A DNA stretch of 64,000 bases, from positions 1,178,001 through 1,242,000 of the forward strand of contig NZ_VJWA01000002.1 in the NCBI RefSeq assembly GCF_007097155.1. The letters run 5' to 3'. The notes under the pieces were generated by a model. That model worked only from the letters and a program-made list of their open reading frames with translations, was not told the DNA's origin and ran no database searches. Made by a program: the position numbers and the translations under genes. This document shows, in pieces, positions 36,099 to 44,266 of this stretch. Numbering within the stretch: the stretch's first letter is position 1; the number at the start of each line of letters is the position of its first letter. The DNA comes from Glacieibacterium frigidum (lineage in GTDB: Bacteria; Pseudomonadota; Alphaproteobacteria; Sphingomonadales; Sphingomonadaceae).

Positions 36099-38852
36099 TC
36101 AGTGCGCGTCGCCCCAGCTACGCCCCGTACCGATCTCGACGCCGAGCGGCACCGACAGCGTCACCGAAGGACCCGTCGCCGCCGCCATGACGGTGCGTAT
36201 GACCTCCGACGCCGCCGCGACCTCGCCCTCGGCGACCTCGAAGACGAGTTCGTCGTGGACCTGCAGCAGCATGCGCGTCTGCGTCAGCCCTGCATCCGCC
36301 AGCGCGCCCGGCATCCGCGCCATCGCACGCTTGACGATATCGGCGGCGGTGCCCTGGACGCGCGCGTTGACCGCCTGGCGCTCGGCGTTCTGCCGCTCGC
36401 CCATCTGCTTCGAGAAGATCTGCGGCACGTGGACCTTGCGGCCGTGCAGCGTGCTGACGAAGCCCAGTTCCTTCGCGCTCGCGATCGTCTCCGCCATATA
36501 GTTGCGGATGCCGGGGAAGCGGCTGAAATACAGCTCGATATAGCGCGCCGCCTCGCCGCGATCGATCGCCAGCCGCTGCGCCAGCCCGAACGCGCTGATC
36601 CCGTAAATGATCGAGAAATTGATCGTCTTGGCGCGCGCGCGGGTGTCGCGGGTGACCTCGCCGAACACTTCCTGCGCGGTCAGCGCGTGGACGTCGCCGC
36701 CTTCCGAATAGACCTGCTTCAGCTCGGGCACGTCGGCGATGTGCGCGACGAGGCGCAGCTCGATCTGGTTGTAATCGGCAGCCAGGATGACGTTGCCGGG
36801 GGCTGCGACGAAGGCGTGGCGGATGCGCCGCCCCTGTTCGGTGCGGATCGGAATGTTCTGCAGGTTCGGATCGGTCGAGCTGAGGCGGCCCGTCGTCGTC
36901 GACGCGAGGCCGAAGCAGGTGTGGACGCGCCCCGTCTCGGGCAGGATCTGCTGCTGCAGCGAGTCGGTGTAGGTCGACTTGAGCTTGGTCAGCGAACGCC
37001 ATTCGAGCACCCGCGCGGCGATCTCGACCCCGCTCGCCGCCAGCCGTTCGAGTTCGGTGACGTCGGTCGCGAACGCGCCGGTCTTGCCCGACTTCTTGCC
37101 CGAGGCATGGCCAAGCTTTTCGAACAGCACCTCGCCGAGCTGCTTGGGGCTGCCGATGGTGAACTTGTGCCCCGCCTGCTCGTGGATCGTCGCCTCGAGT
37201 GCCGCGATCTCGGTTTCGAACGCCGCCGACATCGCTGCAAGCTGGGCGCGGTCGACGAGGATGCCGTCGCGCTCCATCGCCGCGACGACGGGGATCAGCG
37301 GCCGGTCGACGGTCTGGTAGATGCGCGTCGCCTGCTCGCGCCACAGCCGGGCGCGCAGCTTCTCGTACAGCCGCAGCGTTACGTCGGCGTCCTCGGCGGC
37401 ATAATCGGTGGCGCGGCGGAGGGGCACGAAATCGAACGTCACCCGCGACTTGTGGGTACCGGTGACCTCCTTGTAGCTGATCGGCGTATGGCCGAGGTGG
37501 CGCACCGACAGGTCGTCCATGCCGTGACCGTTCCAGCGCCCGCCATCGAGCGCATAGCTCATCAGCATCGTGTCCTCGTACGGGGCGATCGTCTCCACCC
37601 CATGCCGCCCGAAGACGATCAGGTCGTACTTCAAATTCTGCCCGACCTTGACCACCGCAGGGTTCGCGAACAGCGGGTTGAGACGCACAATGACCTCCTT
37701 GGCGCTCAACTGGTCGACAGGTTCCGCCAGCAGCCCCTCGCCGGTCTTGTGGTCGAGCGGCACGTAACAGGCGACGCCGGGGGCGAGCGCGAGGCTCAGG
37801 CCGACCAGGCAGGCGCGCGTCGCGTCGAGGTGATTGGTTTCGCTGTCGACCGCGACGAGCCCGTGCGTCGTCGCCTGCTCGATCCACCAGTCGAGGCGCT
37901 CCATCGTCGTCACGCACTCGTACGCCGCATGGTCGAACGGCACCGCGGGCGTGTCGGCGGCGGGTGCCGCGTGCGCCGCCTCGGTCTCGCGCCCCAGCTT
38001 CGAGAGCAGGGCGCGGAACCCGTGCTTCGCGAGGAACGGCGCGAGACTGTCCTGCGACGGCTCCTTGAGCACCAGCTTGTCGAGCGGGTCGTGGAGCGGC
38101 AGGTCGTCCTTCAGCCGCACCAGCTCCCGCGACATGCGCGCGTCGTCGGCGCTGGCGGCCAGCATGTCGCGTAGCTTGGGCCGCTTGACCTCGTCGAGGC
38201 GCGACAGGAGTTCGTCGACGGTGCCGAACTGCTGGATCAGTTCGGCCGCGCCCTTGGGTCCGACGCCGCGCACGCCGGGCACGTTGTCGACCGAGTCGCC
38301 CATCAGCGCGAGCACCTCGCCGACCTGCTCGGGCGGCACGCCGAACTTGGCGATGACATCCTCGCGGTTGACGCGGCAGTTCTTCATCGTGTCGTACATG
38401 TCGAGACCCGGCTGGATCAGCTGCATCAGGTCCTTGTCGGAGCTGACGATGCTGACCGCATAGCCCTCGCGCAGCGCCGCCAGCGCATAGGACGCGATGA
38501 TATCGTCCGCCTCGACCCCCTCCTGCTCGATGCACGGCACCCCGAACGCCCGCACCGCGTCGCGGATCAGCGGGAACTGCGGCACCAGGTCCTCGGGCGG
38601 CGGCGGCCGCTGGGCCTTGTAGCCGGCGTACATCTCGTTCCTGAACGTAACCGCCCCGGCGTCGAAGATCACCGCGAGATGCGTCGGCGCCTCCGCCTTA
38701 TTCAATTCCTCGATCAGCTTCCACAGCATCGCGGTGAAGCCATATACCGCCCCGACGGGCGTGCCCTGCGGATCGGTCAGCGGCGGCAGGCGGTGATAGG
38801 CGCGGAAGATGTAACCCGAGCCGTCGACGAGGTAGAGGTGGTTCTGGGGCAT
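36099..38852 (-). CDS. polA: DNA polymerase I
   Basis: This 917-residue enzyme is for Okazaki-fragment processing and repair. It has an N-terminal 5'-3' exonuclease/FEN domain (about 1-290; LYLVDGSGYIFRAYH, GVEADDIIASYA), a 3'-5' exonuclease domain (about 315-500) with the acidic start VAVDSETNHLD, and a family A polymerase domain. The polymerase domain carries motif A (ILAADYNQIELR), motif B (RARAKTINFSIIYG) and motif C (LLQVHDELVFEV). All main catalytic motifs appear intact. It is transcribed leftwards and stands alone. Confidence 0.97.
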   Translation of the reverse strand: MPQNHLYLVDGSGYIFRAYHRLPPLTDPQGTPVGAVYGFTAMLWKLIEELNKAEAPTHLAVIFDAGAVTFRNEMYAGYKAQRPPPPEDLVPQFPLIRDAVRAFGVPCIEQEGVEADDIIASYALAALREGYAVSIVSSDKDLMQLIQPGLDMYDTMKNCRVNREDVIAKFGVPPEQVGEVLALMGDSVDNVPGVRGVGPKGAAELIQQFGTVDELLSRLDEVKRPKLRDMLAASADDARMSRELVRLKDDLPLHDPLDKLVLKEPSQDSLAPFLAKHGFRALLSKLGRETEAAHAAPAADTPAVPFDHAAYECVTTMERLDWWIEQATTHGLVAVDSETNHLDATRACLVGLSLALAPGVACYVPLDHKTGEGLLAEPVDQLSAKEVIVRLNPLFANPAVVKVGQNLKYDLIVFGRHGVETIAPYEDTMLMSYALDGGRWNGHGMDDLSVRHLGHTPISYKEVTGTHKSRVTFDFVPLRRATDYAAEDADVTLRLYEKLRARLWREQATRIYQTVDRPLIPVVAAMERDGILVDRAQLAAMSAAFETEIAALEATIHEQAGHKFTIGSPKQLGEVLFEKLGHASGKKSGKTGAFATDVTELERLAASGVEIAARVLEWRSLTKLKSTYTDSLQQQILPETGRVHTCFGLASTTTGRLSSTDPNLQNIPIRTEQGRRIRHAFVAAPGNVILAADYNQIELRLVAHIADVPELKQVYSEGGDVHALTAQEVFGEVTRDTRARAKTINFSIIYGISAFGLAQRLAIDRGEAARYIELYFSRFPGIRNYMAETIASAKELGFVSTLHGRKVHVPQIFSKQMGERQNAERQAVNARVQGTAADIVKRAMARMPGALADAGLTQTRMLLQVHDELVFEVAEGEVAAASEVIRTVMAAATGPSVTLSVPLGVEIGTGRSWGDAH

Positions 38853-38883
38853 GGCGCCGGTCTAGCGGGTCGCGCGGCGGGCG

Positions 38884-39747
38884 TCACGCAGCGGCGGGGT
38901 GAAGCCCCTGCAGCCCGCGCCCGGTTGCGGTGCGGCGGGCGACGGCGGCGCGGCGCATGATCTCGCGCGGGCTGTCGAAATAGGCGGTCGGCGTCGTTCC
39001 CATGAAATAGCGGAAGTCGCGGTTGAAGTGCGACTGATCGACATAGCCGTCGTCTATCAGCCCCGACAGCGGCCGGTCGAGGACGCCGCGCACGCGCTCG
39101 AGCGTTCGCAGGAAGCGCTTCTGGCGCAGCAGCGCCTTGGGCGCGAAGCCCAGCGCGCGCAGGCACAGGCGGTGCAGGGTCCGCTCGGACACGCCCGCCG
39201 CGGCGGCGAAGCCGGGGACATCGACAGGCGCCGCGAGCAGCGCGCGGTGCACCGCCGCGATGCGCGGGTCGGCGGCGCGCCGGGCAGCCGCGCGGGCGAT
39301 GAGCCAGGCGTCGAGCGCGGCGGCGATCCCCGCATCGTCGGGCGCGACGGCAAGGGCGGCGTCGATGCGCGCGGTGTCGTGGTCACCGGCGACGTCGGCC
39401 AGCTCGCAGACCCGGTTGCGCAGCGTGCTCGCCGCGACATCGAACAGTTGCGCCCAGCCCGTCGGCGTCAGGCCGGCGCCGAGCATGATCGCCGCGCCCG
39501 TCGAGGCGAAGGTCGCGGCGCGGTCGGTCGGACCGAACAGCGCGGCGCGCGGCGGCGTCGGAATGTGCACGCCGTTCGACGTCAGCCGCCATTCGCCCGC
39601 CAGCGTGAAGCGGATATTGCCCGGCCCGGCGAGCAGCTGGTCCGCCACCGCGACCTCGGTCGCCACGATGTAATAGGCGTCGACGAGGCCGCGCAGCGCC
39701 TCCGCCGGCCGCAGCATCCGCACCGCCAGAGCCCCCGTCTCCGCCAC
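38884..39747 (-). CDS. AraC-family transcriptional regulator
   Basis: This 287-residue protein has an N-terminal effector-type domain (about 1-150) and a C-terminal AraC double helix-turn-helix (about 165-265; FAAAAGVSERTLHRLCLRAL and LIDDGYVDQSHFNRDFRYFM...TPTAYF). I start at the GTG at 39747 because GGGGGAGG lies six bases upstream; an in-frame TTG at 39771 is less likely. The inducer and targets are unknown. It is divergent from the PEPxxWA gene at 39865 and follows polA's start by 31 bases in the opposite sense of the operon. Confidence 0.85.
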   Translation of the reverse strand: MAETGALAVRMLRPAEALRGLVDAYYIVATEVAVADQLLAGPGNIRFTLAGEWRLTSNGVHIPTPPRAALFGPTDRAATFASTGAAIMLGAGLTPTGWAQLFDVAASTLRNRVCELADVAGDHDTARIDAALAVAPDDAGIAAALDAWLIARAAARRAADPRIAAVHRALLAAPVDVPGFAAAAGVSERTLHRLCLRALGFAPKALLRQKRFLRTLERVRGVLDRPLSGLIDDGYVDQSHFNRDFRYFMGTTPTAYFDSPREIMRRAAVARRTATGRGLQGLHPAAA

Positions 39748-39864
39748 GTCCCGCCTCCCCCGCGCACTCAAGAAACGGCAGGTGGCGGGAAATTACAATC
39801 GCCGGTCGCGGGACGCTGCGATCAGTCGCGCGGGCATCAGGGGATGCCATGGGAGGCTTTCGTC

Positions 39865-40461
39865 ATGAAGTTGCTGATTCTCGCGTGCGGCGCGCTGTTC
39901 GCCGCGTCCGCCGCCAATGCCGCGACGCTGTACACGCTGACCGGTCCGACCGCCGAGACGGGGTCGCCGGGCAGCATCGGCGCAGCGTTCACCGCCGGGG
40001 CCGGGGCGGGCAGCGCGACATTCCAGATCAACGGCTACCGGACGCTCGACGGCATCAACGCCGGGCCGCTCGCCGACACGTTCACGCTCAGCGTCAACGG
40101 GACCGCGGTCTATAGCGCGCAGTTCGATCTCGGCGGCTTCGGCAGCCCGGTCAACGTCCTGCTCGCGCCCGCTGGTGCAACGCAGAGCGCGATCAACAAC
40201 GGCTTCGGCCAGGGCGGCACCGCGCAGGTCAGCGTGCCGATCAGCCTGCTCGCGGGCAGCAACACGCTGACCTTCGCCTATGCCGGCGCCGACCAGGGGC
40301 TGGGCGACGAGGCGTGGGGTCTGTCGAACGTGCTGGTGACCGGCAATGCACCCGCCGTCGGCGGCGTACCCGAGCCGGCGACCTGGGCGATGCTGATCGG
40401 CGGCTTCGGCCTGGTCGGGGCGAGCGCCCGCCGCCGCCGCGCCGCCGTCGTCACCGCCTGA
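39865..40461 (+). CDS. PEPxxWA-CTERM sorting domain protein
   Basis: This 198-residue exported protein has a signal peptide (about 1-19, ending ANAA), a beta-rich body of about 140 residues without a recognised domain, and the C-terminal sorting signal VPEPATWAMLIGGFGLVGAS followed by RRRR. The ATG at 39865 follows GGGAGG by eight bases. An in-frame ATG at 39844 is a poorer choice because it disturbs the signal peptide. It is the third PEP-CTERM substrate within 6.5 kb; no exosortase gene is in the window. Confidence 0.85.
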   Translation: MKLLILACGALFAASAANAATLYTLTGPTAETGSPGSIGAAFTAGAGAGSATFQINGYRTLDGINAGPLADTFTLSVNGTAVYSAQFDLGGFGSPVNVLLAPAGATQSAINNGFGQGGTAQVSVPISLLAGSNTLTFAYAGADQGLGDEAWGLSNVLVTGNAPAVGGVPEPATWAMLIGGFGLVGASARRRRAAVVTA

Positions 40462-40467
40462 ACATCC

Positions 40468-40505
40468 GGCCGGCGGCGGTGCCCTAATGGTGCTTGCCGC
40501 CGGCC
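40468..40505. terminator. Inverted repeat between convergent PEPxxWA and metallo-hydrolase genes
   Basis: GGCCGGCGGC and GCCGCCGGCC pair perfectly around an 18-base loop. The repeat spans the metallo-hydrolase stop codon, so its right arm is coding on the minus strand. It is a plausible shared terminator, without a T-tract. Confidence 0.4.
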
Positions 40506-41401
40506 GCATGGGTGTGCGGCTTCGCGGCGAGGCTCTCGGCGACGATCCGCACGAACACGTCGGGCTTCATGAAACCCTGACCCCATTTCCCGTCGAGGTC
40601 GGCGGTCGGCTTGGCGGCGACGATCTGATCAGGGGTGCGGCCGGCTTTGACGAGCTTTTCGACGCGCGCGATCACGTCGATCAGCATCGCGCGATAGGCC
40701 TGCAGCGCGGCGCGGTCGGTGACGGGGCCGTGCCCGGGGATATACTTTGTCGTGGCATTGCCGAGCGCGAGGCCGCGGTCGATCGCCTTGACCAGCCCGC
40801 GCGCGCTGCCCCCCGACGACAGGTCGATGAAGGGGTAGTTGCCGGCGAAATACGTGTCGCCCATGTGGATGACGTTGGCTTTCGTGAACACGACCAGCGC
40901 GTCGCCGTCGGTATGCGCGGGGTCGACATGGACCGCGCGGATCTCCTCGCCGTTGAGGTGCAGGCTCGACGCGGCGTCGAAGGTCACCACCGGCAGCGCG
41001 GCGGCGGGCGACGCGGGCACCGTCTGCTTCATCAGCGCGATGAACTGCTCACTCGCCATGCGCTTCCGCACATTGTCGTGCGCGACGATGACCGTGCCGG
41101 CCTTCCCCAAATTCTCGTTCCCGCCGCTGTGATCGCCGTGCCAGTGGGTGTTGATGACGAAGCGCACCGGCCCGGGCGACAGCGCCTTGACCGCCGCGAC
41201 GATTTTCTCGGTCAGCGGCGCGAACTGATCGTCGATCAGCACGCTGCCGTCGGGCCCCGTCGAGACGCCGATATTGCCGCCCGCGCCGAACAGGACATGG
41301 ACGCCGGGGCCGAGCGTCTCGGTCTTGATCACGACCTTCGAATAATCCTGCGCCGCGGCGGGCACGCCGATCAGCAGTGCGGCAATCATCAACCGGCGCA
41401 T
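40484..41401 (-). CDS. Exported metallo-beta-lactamase-fold hydrolase
   Basis: This 305-residue protein has a signal peptide (about 1-18) and the zinc motif HWHGDH (H86, H88, D90, H91). Further histidines occur in VDPAHTDGD and YIPGHGPV. It resembles the quinoprotein relay/subclass-B-like periplasmic hydrolases common in sphingomonads. The substrate is unknown and lactamase activity should not be assumed. The C-terminus is histidine-rich (PHTHAAGGKHH), which may help metal acquisition. Confidence 0.87.
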   Translation of the reverse strand: MRRLMIAALLIGVPAAAQDYSKVVIKTETLGPGVHVLFGAGGNIGVSTGPDGSVLIDDQFAPLTEKIVAAVKALSPGPVRFVINTHWHGDHSGGNENLGKAGTVIVAHDNVRKRMASEQFIALMKQTVPASPAAALPVVTFDAASSLHLNGEEIRAVHVDPAHTDGDALVVFTKANVIHMGDTYFAGNYPFIDLSSGGSARGLVKAIDRGLALGNATTKYIPGHGPVTDRAALQAYRAMLIDVIARVEKLVKAGRTPDQIVAAKPTADLDGKWGQGFMKPDVFVRIVAESLAAKPHTHAAGGKHH

Positions 41402-41422
41402 GAATTTCCCCCCGTCAGTCAG

Positions 41423-41692
41423 TCAGTCCCTGAACCGTCGCGCGCCGATCGAGCCCGGCGTGAAGACGAAGCCGTTCTGCCCGACATCGCCGAGCGGTGC
41501 ATAGCCCTGCGGCGTGATTCCCGTGCCGAGGCCGAAGCCCAAAATCGTCTGCGCCCGCCGCTTGGCGCGCGCCGCCTCGTCGGCGGCGACCATCTGCGCC
41601 AGCGCGCGTTCCTCGCCCGCGGTGCGCGCCGCGTCGGCGTCCTGGGGGGTGAGGCGGTGCACCTCGATAAAGGCGAGCGCCATCAGGATCAC
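41423..41692 (-). CDS. Small hypothetical protein coupled to nadB
   Basis: This 89-residue product has a GTG start that overlaps the nadB stop codon (GTGA). It has a charged, alanine-rich helical N-terminal half (LTPQDADAARTAGEERALAQ) and a glycine-rich second half ending SIGARRFRD. I recognise no family. The overlap with nadB and clean frame support it as real. A link to NAD synthesis is only positional. Confidence 0.6.
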   Translation of the reverse strand: MILMALAFIEVHRLTPQDADAARTAGEERALAQMVAADEAARAKRRAQTILGFGLGTGITPQGYAPLGDVGQNGFVFTPGSIGARRFRD

Positions 41693-43305
41693 CGCGAGGT
41701 CACCGGGTCGAGCACCGTGTCCTTCGCGACCTTCGCCGTCGCGGGATAGTCGCTGGTGAAATGCAGCCCGCGGCTTTCCTTGCGGGCGCGCGCCGAGCGG
41801 ACGATCAGATCGGCGACCTGGACGAGGTTGCGCAGCTCGATCAGATCGGGCGTCACGCGGAAATTGCCGTAGTAGTCGGCGATCTCCTTCCTCAGCAGCT
41901 TGACCCGGTGCGCGGCGCGTTCGAGGCGCTTGTCGGTGCGGACAATGCCGACATAGTCCCACATGAAGCGGCGCAGCTCCGCCCAATTGTGCGCGACGAC
42001 GACCTCCTCGTCCGAATCGGTGACGCGGCTTTCGTCCCAGGCGCGCACGGGAGGCGGCGGCAGCAGCTCGGCCCAGCGGGCGCGAATATCGTCGGCGGCG
42101 GCCTGGCCGAACACGAGGCATTCGAGGATCGAGTTCGACGCCAGCCGGTTGGCGCCGTGCAGGCCCGACTGCGAGACTTCGCCCACCGCGTACAGGCCCG
42201 CGAGGTCGGTGCGCCCCGCCAGGTCCACCAGTACGCCGCCGCAGGTATAGTGCGCCGCCGGCACCACCGGGATCGGCTGGATCGTCGCGTCGATGCCGAG
42301 TTCGAGCAGCCGCGCGTGGATCATCGGGAAATGGTGGACGATGAACTCGGCGCCGAGGTGCGTCAGGTCGAGCAGGACATGGCTGAGTCCCAGTCGCTTC
42401 ATCTCGGCATCGATGGCACGCGCCACCACGTCGCGCGGCGCCAGCTCGAGCCGCTCGTCGTAGCGACCCATGAAGCGCGTCCCGTCGGGCAGCTTCAGAT
42501 GCCCGCCCTCGCCGCGCGCCGCCTCGGTGATCAGGAAGTTCTTGACCCGCGGGTGGTAGAGGCAGGTCGGGTGGAACTGGTTGAATTCCATGTTCGAAAC
42601 CCGACACCCGGCGCGCCACGCCATCGCGATGCCGTCGCCGGTCGAGCCGTCGGGATTGGTCGAATATTGATACACGCGGCTCGCGCCGCCGGTCGCCAGC
42701 ACGACGGCGCGCGCGACGTGGCGGCGGACCTTCTTCGCGCCCGTGTCGAAGGCATAGACGCCGTGGCAGCCGCGCGTCGCGAAGCGCTGCCCCTCGACAT
42801 GACGCTCGGTAATCAGGTCGAGCGCGACCTGTCCGGACAGGATGACGATGTTGGGGTGCGCCTCGGCGGCCTTCTGCAGCGCCGCCTGCACCGCCCAGCC
42901 CGTGGCGTCGTCGACGTGCACGATCCGCCGGTGGCTGTGCCCGCCCTCGCGCGTCAGGTGGAAGCGCTCGTCGGCGACCTCGCCGACGTTGAAGGGCACG
43001 CCGAGGTCCGCCAGCCGGTCGATCGCGGCGGACGCGTTCTCGACGACGAATTCAACTGCGGCGCGGTCGTTGAGGCCGCCGCCGGCGACCATCGTGTCCT
43101 GGATATGGCTCTCGACCGTGTCGCCGGGTTCGAGCACCGCGGCGATCCCCCCCTGGGCCCAGGCGGTGGACCCGGCGCCGGGATCGCCCTTGGCCAACAC
43201 CGCAACGCGGTAGTCGGCGGCGAGGTTCAGCGCGACGGTCAGCCCCGCCGCGCCCGAGCCGATGACGACGACGTCGTAGACCTGCGATTCGGGGGTGCGG
43301 CTCAT
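41689..43305 (-). CDS. nadB: L-aspartate oxidase
   Basis: NadB oxidises L-aspartate to iminoaspartate, the first step of de novo NAD synthesis. The 538-residue flavoprotein has the FAD-binding motif VVIGSGAAGLTVALNL near the N-terminus. It has the substrate/FAD signatures EGGHSHRRIVH and GEVSQSGLHGANRLASNS, and a C-terminal helical domain. nadA and nadC are not adjacent. Its ATG overlaps the stop codon of an ABC ATPase gene (ATGA), and its stop overlaps the small gene after it. Confidence 0.96.
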   Translation of the reverse strand: MSRTPESQVYDVVVIGSGAAGLTVALNLAADYRVAVLAKGDPGAGSTAWAQGGIAAVLEPGDTVESHIQDTMVAGGGLNDRAAVEFVVENASAAIDRLADLGVPFNVGEVADERFHLTREGGHSHRRIVHVDDATGWAVQAALQKAAEAHPNIVILSGQVALDLITERHVEGQRFATRGCHGVYAFDTGAKKVRRHVARAVVLATGGASRVYQYSTNPDGSTGDGIAMAWRAGCRVSNMEFNQFHPTCLYHPRVKNFLITEAARGEGGHLKLPDGTRFMGRYDERLELAPRDVVARAIDAEMKRLGLSHVLLDLTHLGAEFIVHHFPMIHARLLELGIDATIQPIPVVPAAHYTCGGVLVDLAGRTDLAGLYAVGEVSQSGLHGANRLASNSILECLVFGQAAADDIRARWAELLPPPPVRAWDESRVTDSDEEVVVAHNWAELRRFMWDYVGIVRTDKRLERAAHRVKLLRKEIADYYGNFRVTPDLIELRNLVQVADLIVRSARARKESRGLHFTSDYPATAKVAKDTVLDPVTSR

Positions 43306-44216
43306 GCCGCGCGCCGCGTCAGCTTGAGGAAGACATCCTCCAGGTCGGCCTCCTGCGTCGAGACGTCGACGACCGTCAGCCCGACGTTGCCGATCTGCGC
43401 GAGCAGCGCGCCCGCCTGGGTGCGGCTCTTGTCATAGGTGATCGCCAGCGTGCGTTCGCCGCGCAGTTCGACGCGCTCGCCGAGCCCTTCGGGCGCGGCC
43501 GCGATATCGGCGTCAAGGGTAACGATCAGCATCTTGTCCTGTGCGGTGGCGAGCAAGGTGTGCGTGAGGTCGTTCGCCACCATGCGGCCCTGGTCGATGA
43601 TCGCGATGCGGTCGCACAGCGCCTCCGCCTCCTCGAGATAGTGCGTCGTCAGCACCACCGTCGTGCCACCGGCGTGGAGCTCGCGGACATAGTCCCACAG
43701 CTGCTGCCTGAGCTCGATGTCGACGCCCGCGGTCGGCTCGTCGAGGACCAGCACCGGCGGGTTATGGACAAGCGCCTTCGCCACCAGCAGGCGGCGCTTC
43801 ATGCCCCCCGACAGGGTGCGCGAATAGGTGTGCGCCTTGTCGTCGAGGCGGACGGCGCGCAGGATCTCCATCGTCCGGCGCTGCTTCGGCGGAACGCCAT
43901 ACAGGCCGGCCTGAAGCTCGAGCGTCTCGAACGGCGTGAAAAAGGCGTCGAACAGAATTTCCTGCGGCACGATGCCGATCGACGCCTTGGCGTTGCGCGG
44001 GTTCGCGTCGATGTCGAAGCCCCAGATCGACGCGGTCCCGGCCGACTTGTTGACCAGTCCGGCGAGGATGTTGATCATCGTCGACTTGCCCGCGCCGTTG
44101 GGGCCGAGCAGCCCGAAGATGCTGCCGCGCGGAATATCGAGGTCGATGCCGCCCAGCGCGACCTTGCCATTGGCATAGGTCTTGGCGAGGCCGTTCAGCG
44201 AGATGGCGGCGGTCAT
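43302..44216 (-). CDS. ABC transporter ATP-binding protein, ABC-2/YadG type, no adjacent permease
   Basis: This 304-residue ATPase has Walker A GPNGAGKST, signature LSGGMKRR, Walker B VLVLDEPTAG and H-loop TTHYLEEAE. It has a C-terminal extension (about 230-304) typical of exporters such as YadG. No ABC-2 permease lies on either side: nadB follows and a TonB receptor precedes it. The partner must be elsewhere. I start at the ATG at 44216, the beginning of the conserved region; 12 further codons upstream are open. Confidence 0.88.
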   Translation of the reverse strand: MTAAISLNGLAKTYANGKVALGGIDLDIPRGSIFGLLGPNGAGKSTMINILAGLVNKSAGTASIWGFDIDANPRNAKASIGIVPQEILFDAFFTPFETLELQAGLYGVPPKQRRTMEILRAVRLDDKAHTYSRTLSGGMKRRLLVAKALVHNPPVLVLDEPTAGVDIELRQQLWDYVRELHAGGTTVVLTTHYLEEAEALCDRIAIIDQGRMVANDLTHTLLATAQDKMLIVTLDADIAAAPEGLGERVELRGERTLAITYDKSRTQAGALLAQIGNVGLTVVDVSTQEADLEDVFLKLTRRAA

Positions 44217-44266
44217 GTGCGGGGGATAGCGGTCCGCGTGCGGTGCCGCCACCCCCCGAACGGATG

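Noticed and set aside
38679-38960. Small plus-strand frame across the polA start
   Set aside because: Lies antisense to the conserved polA N-terminus and has no ribosome-binding site.
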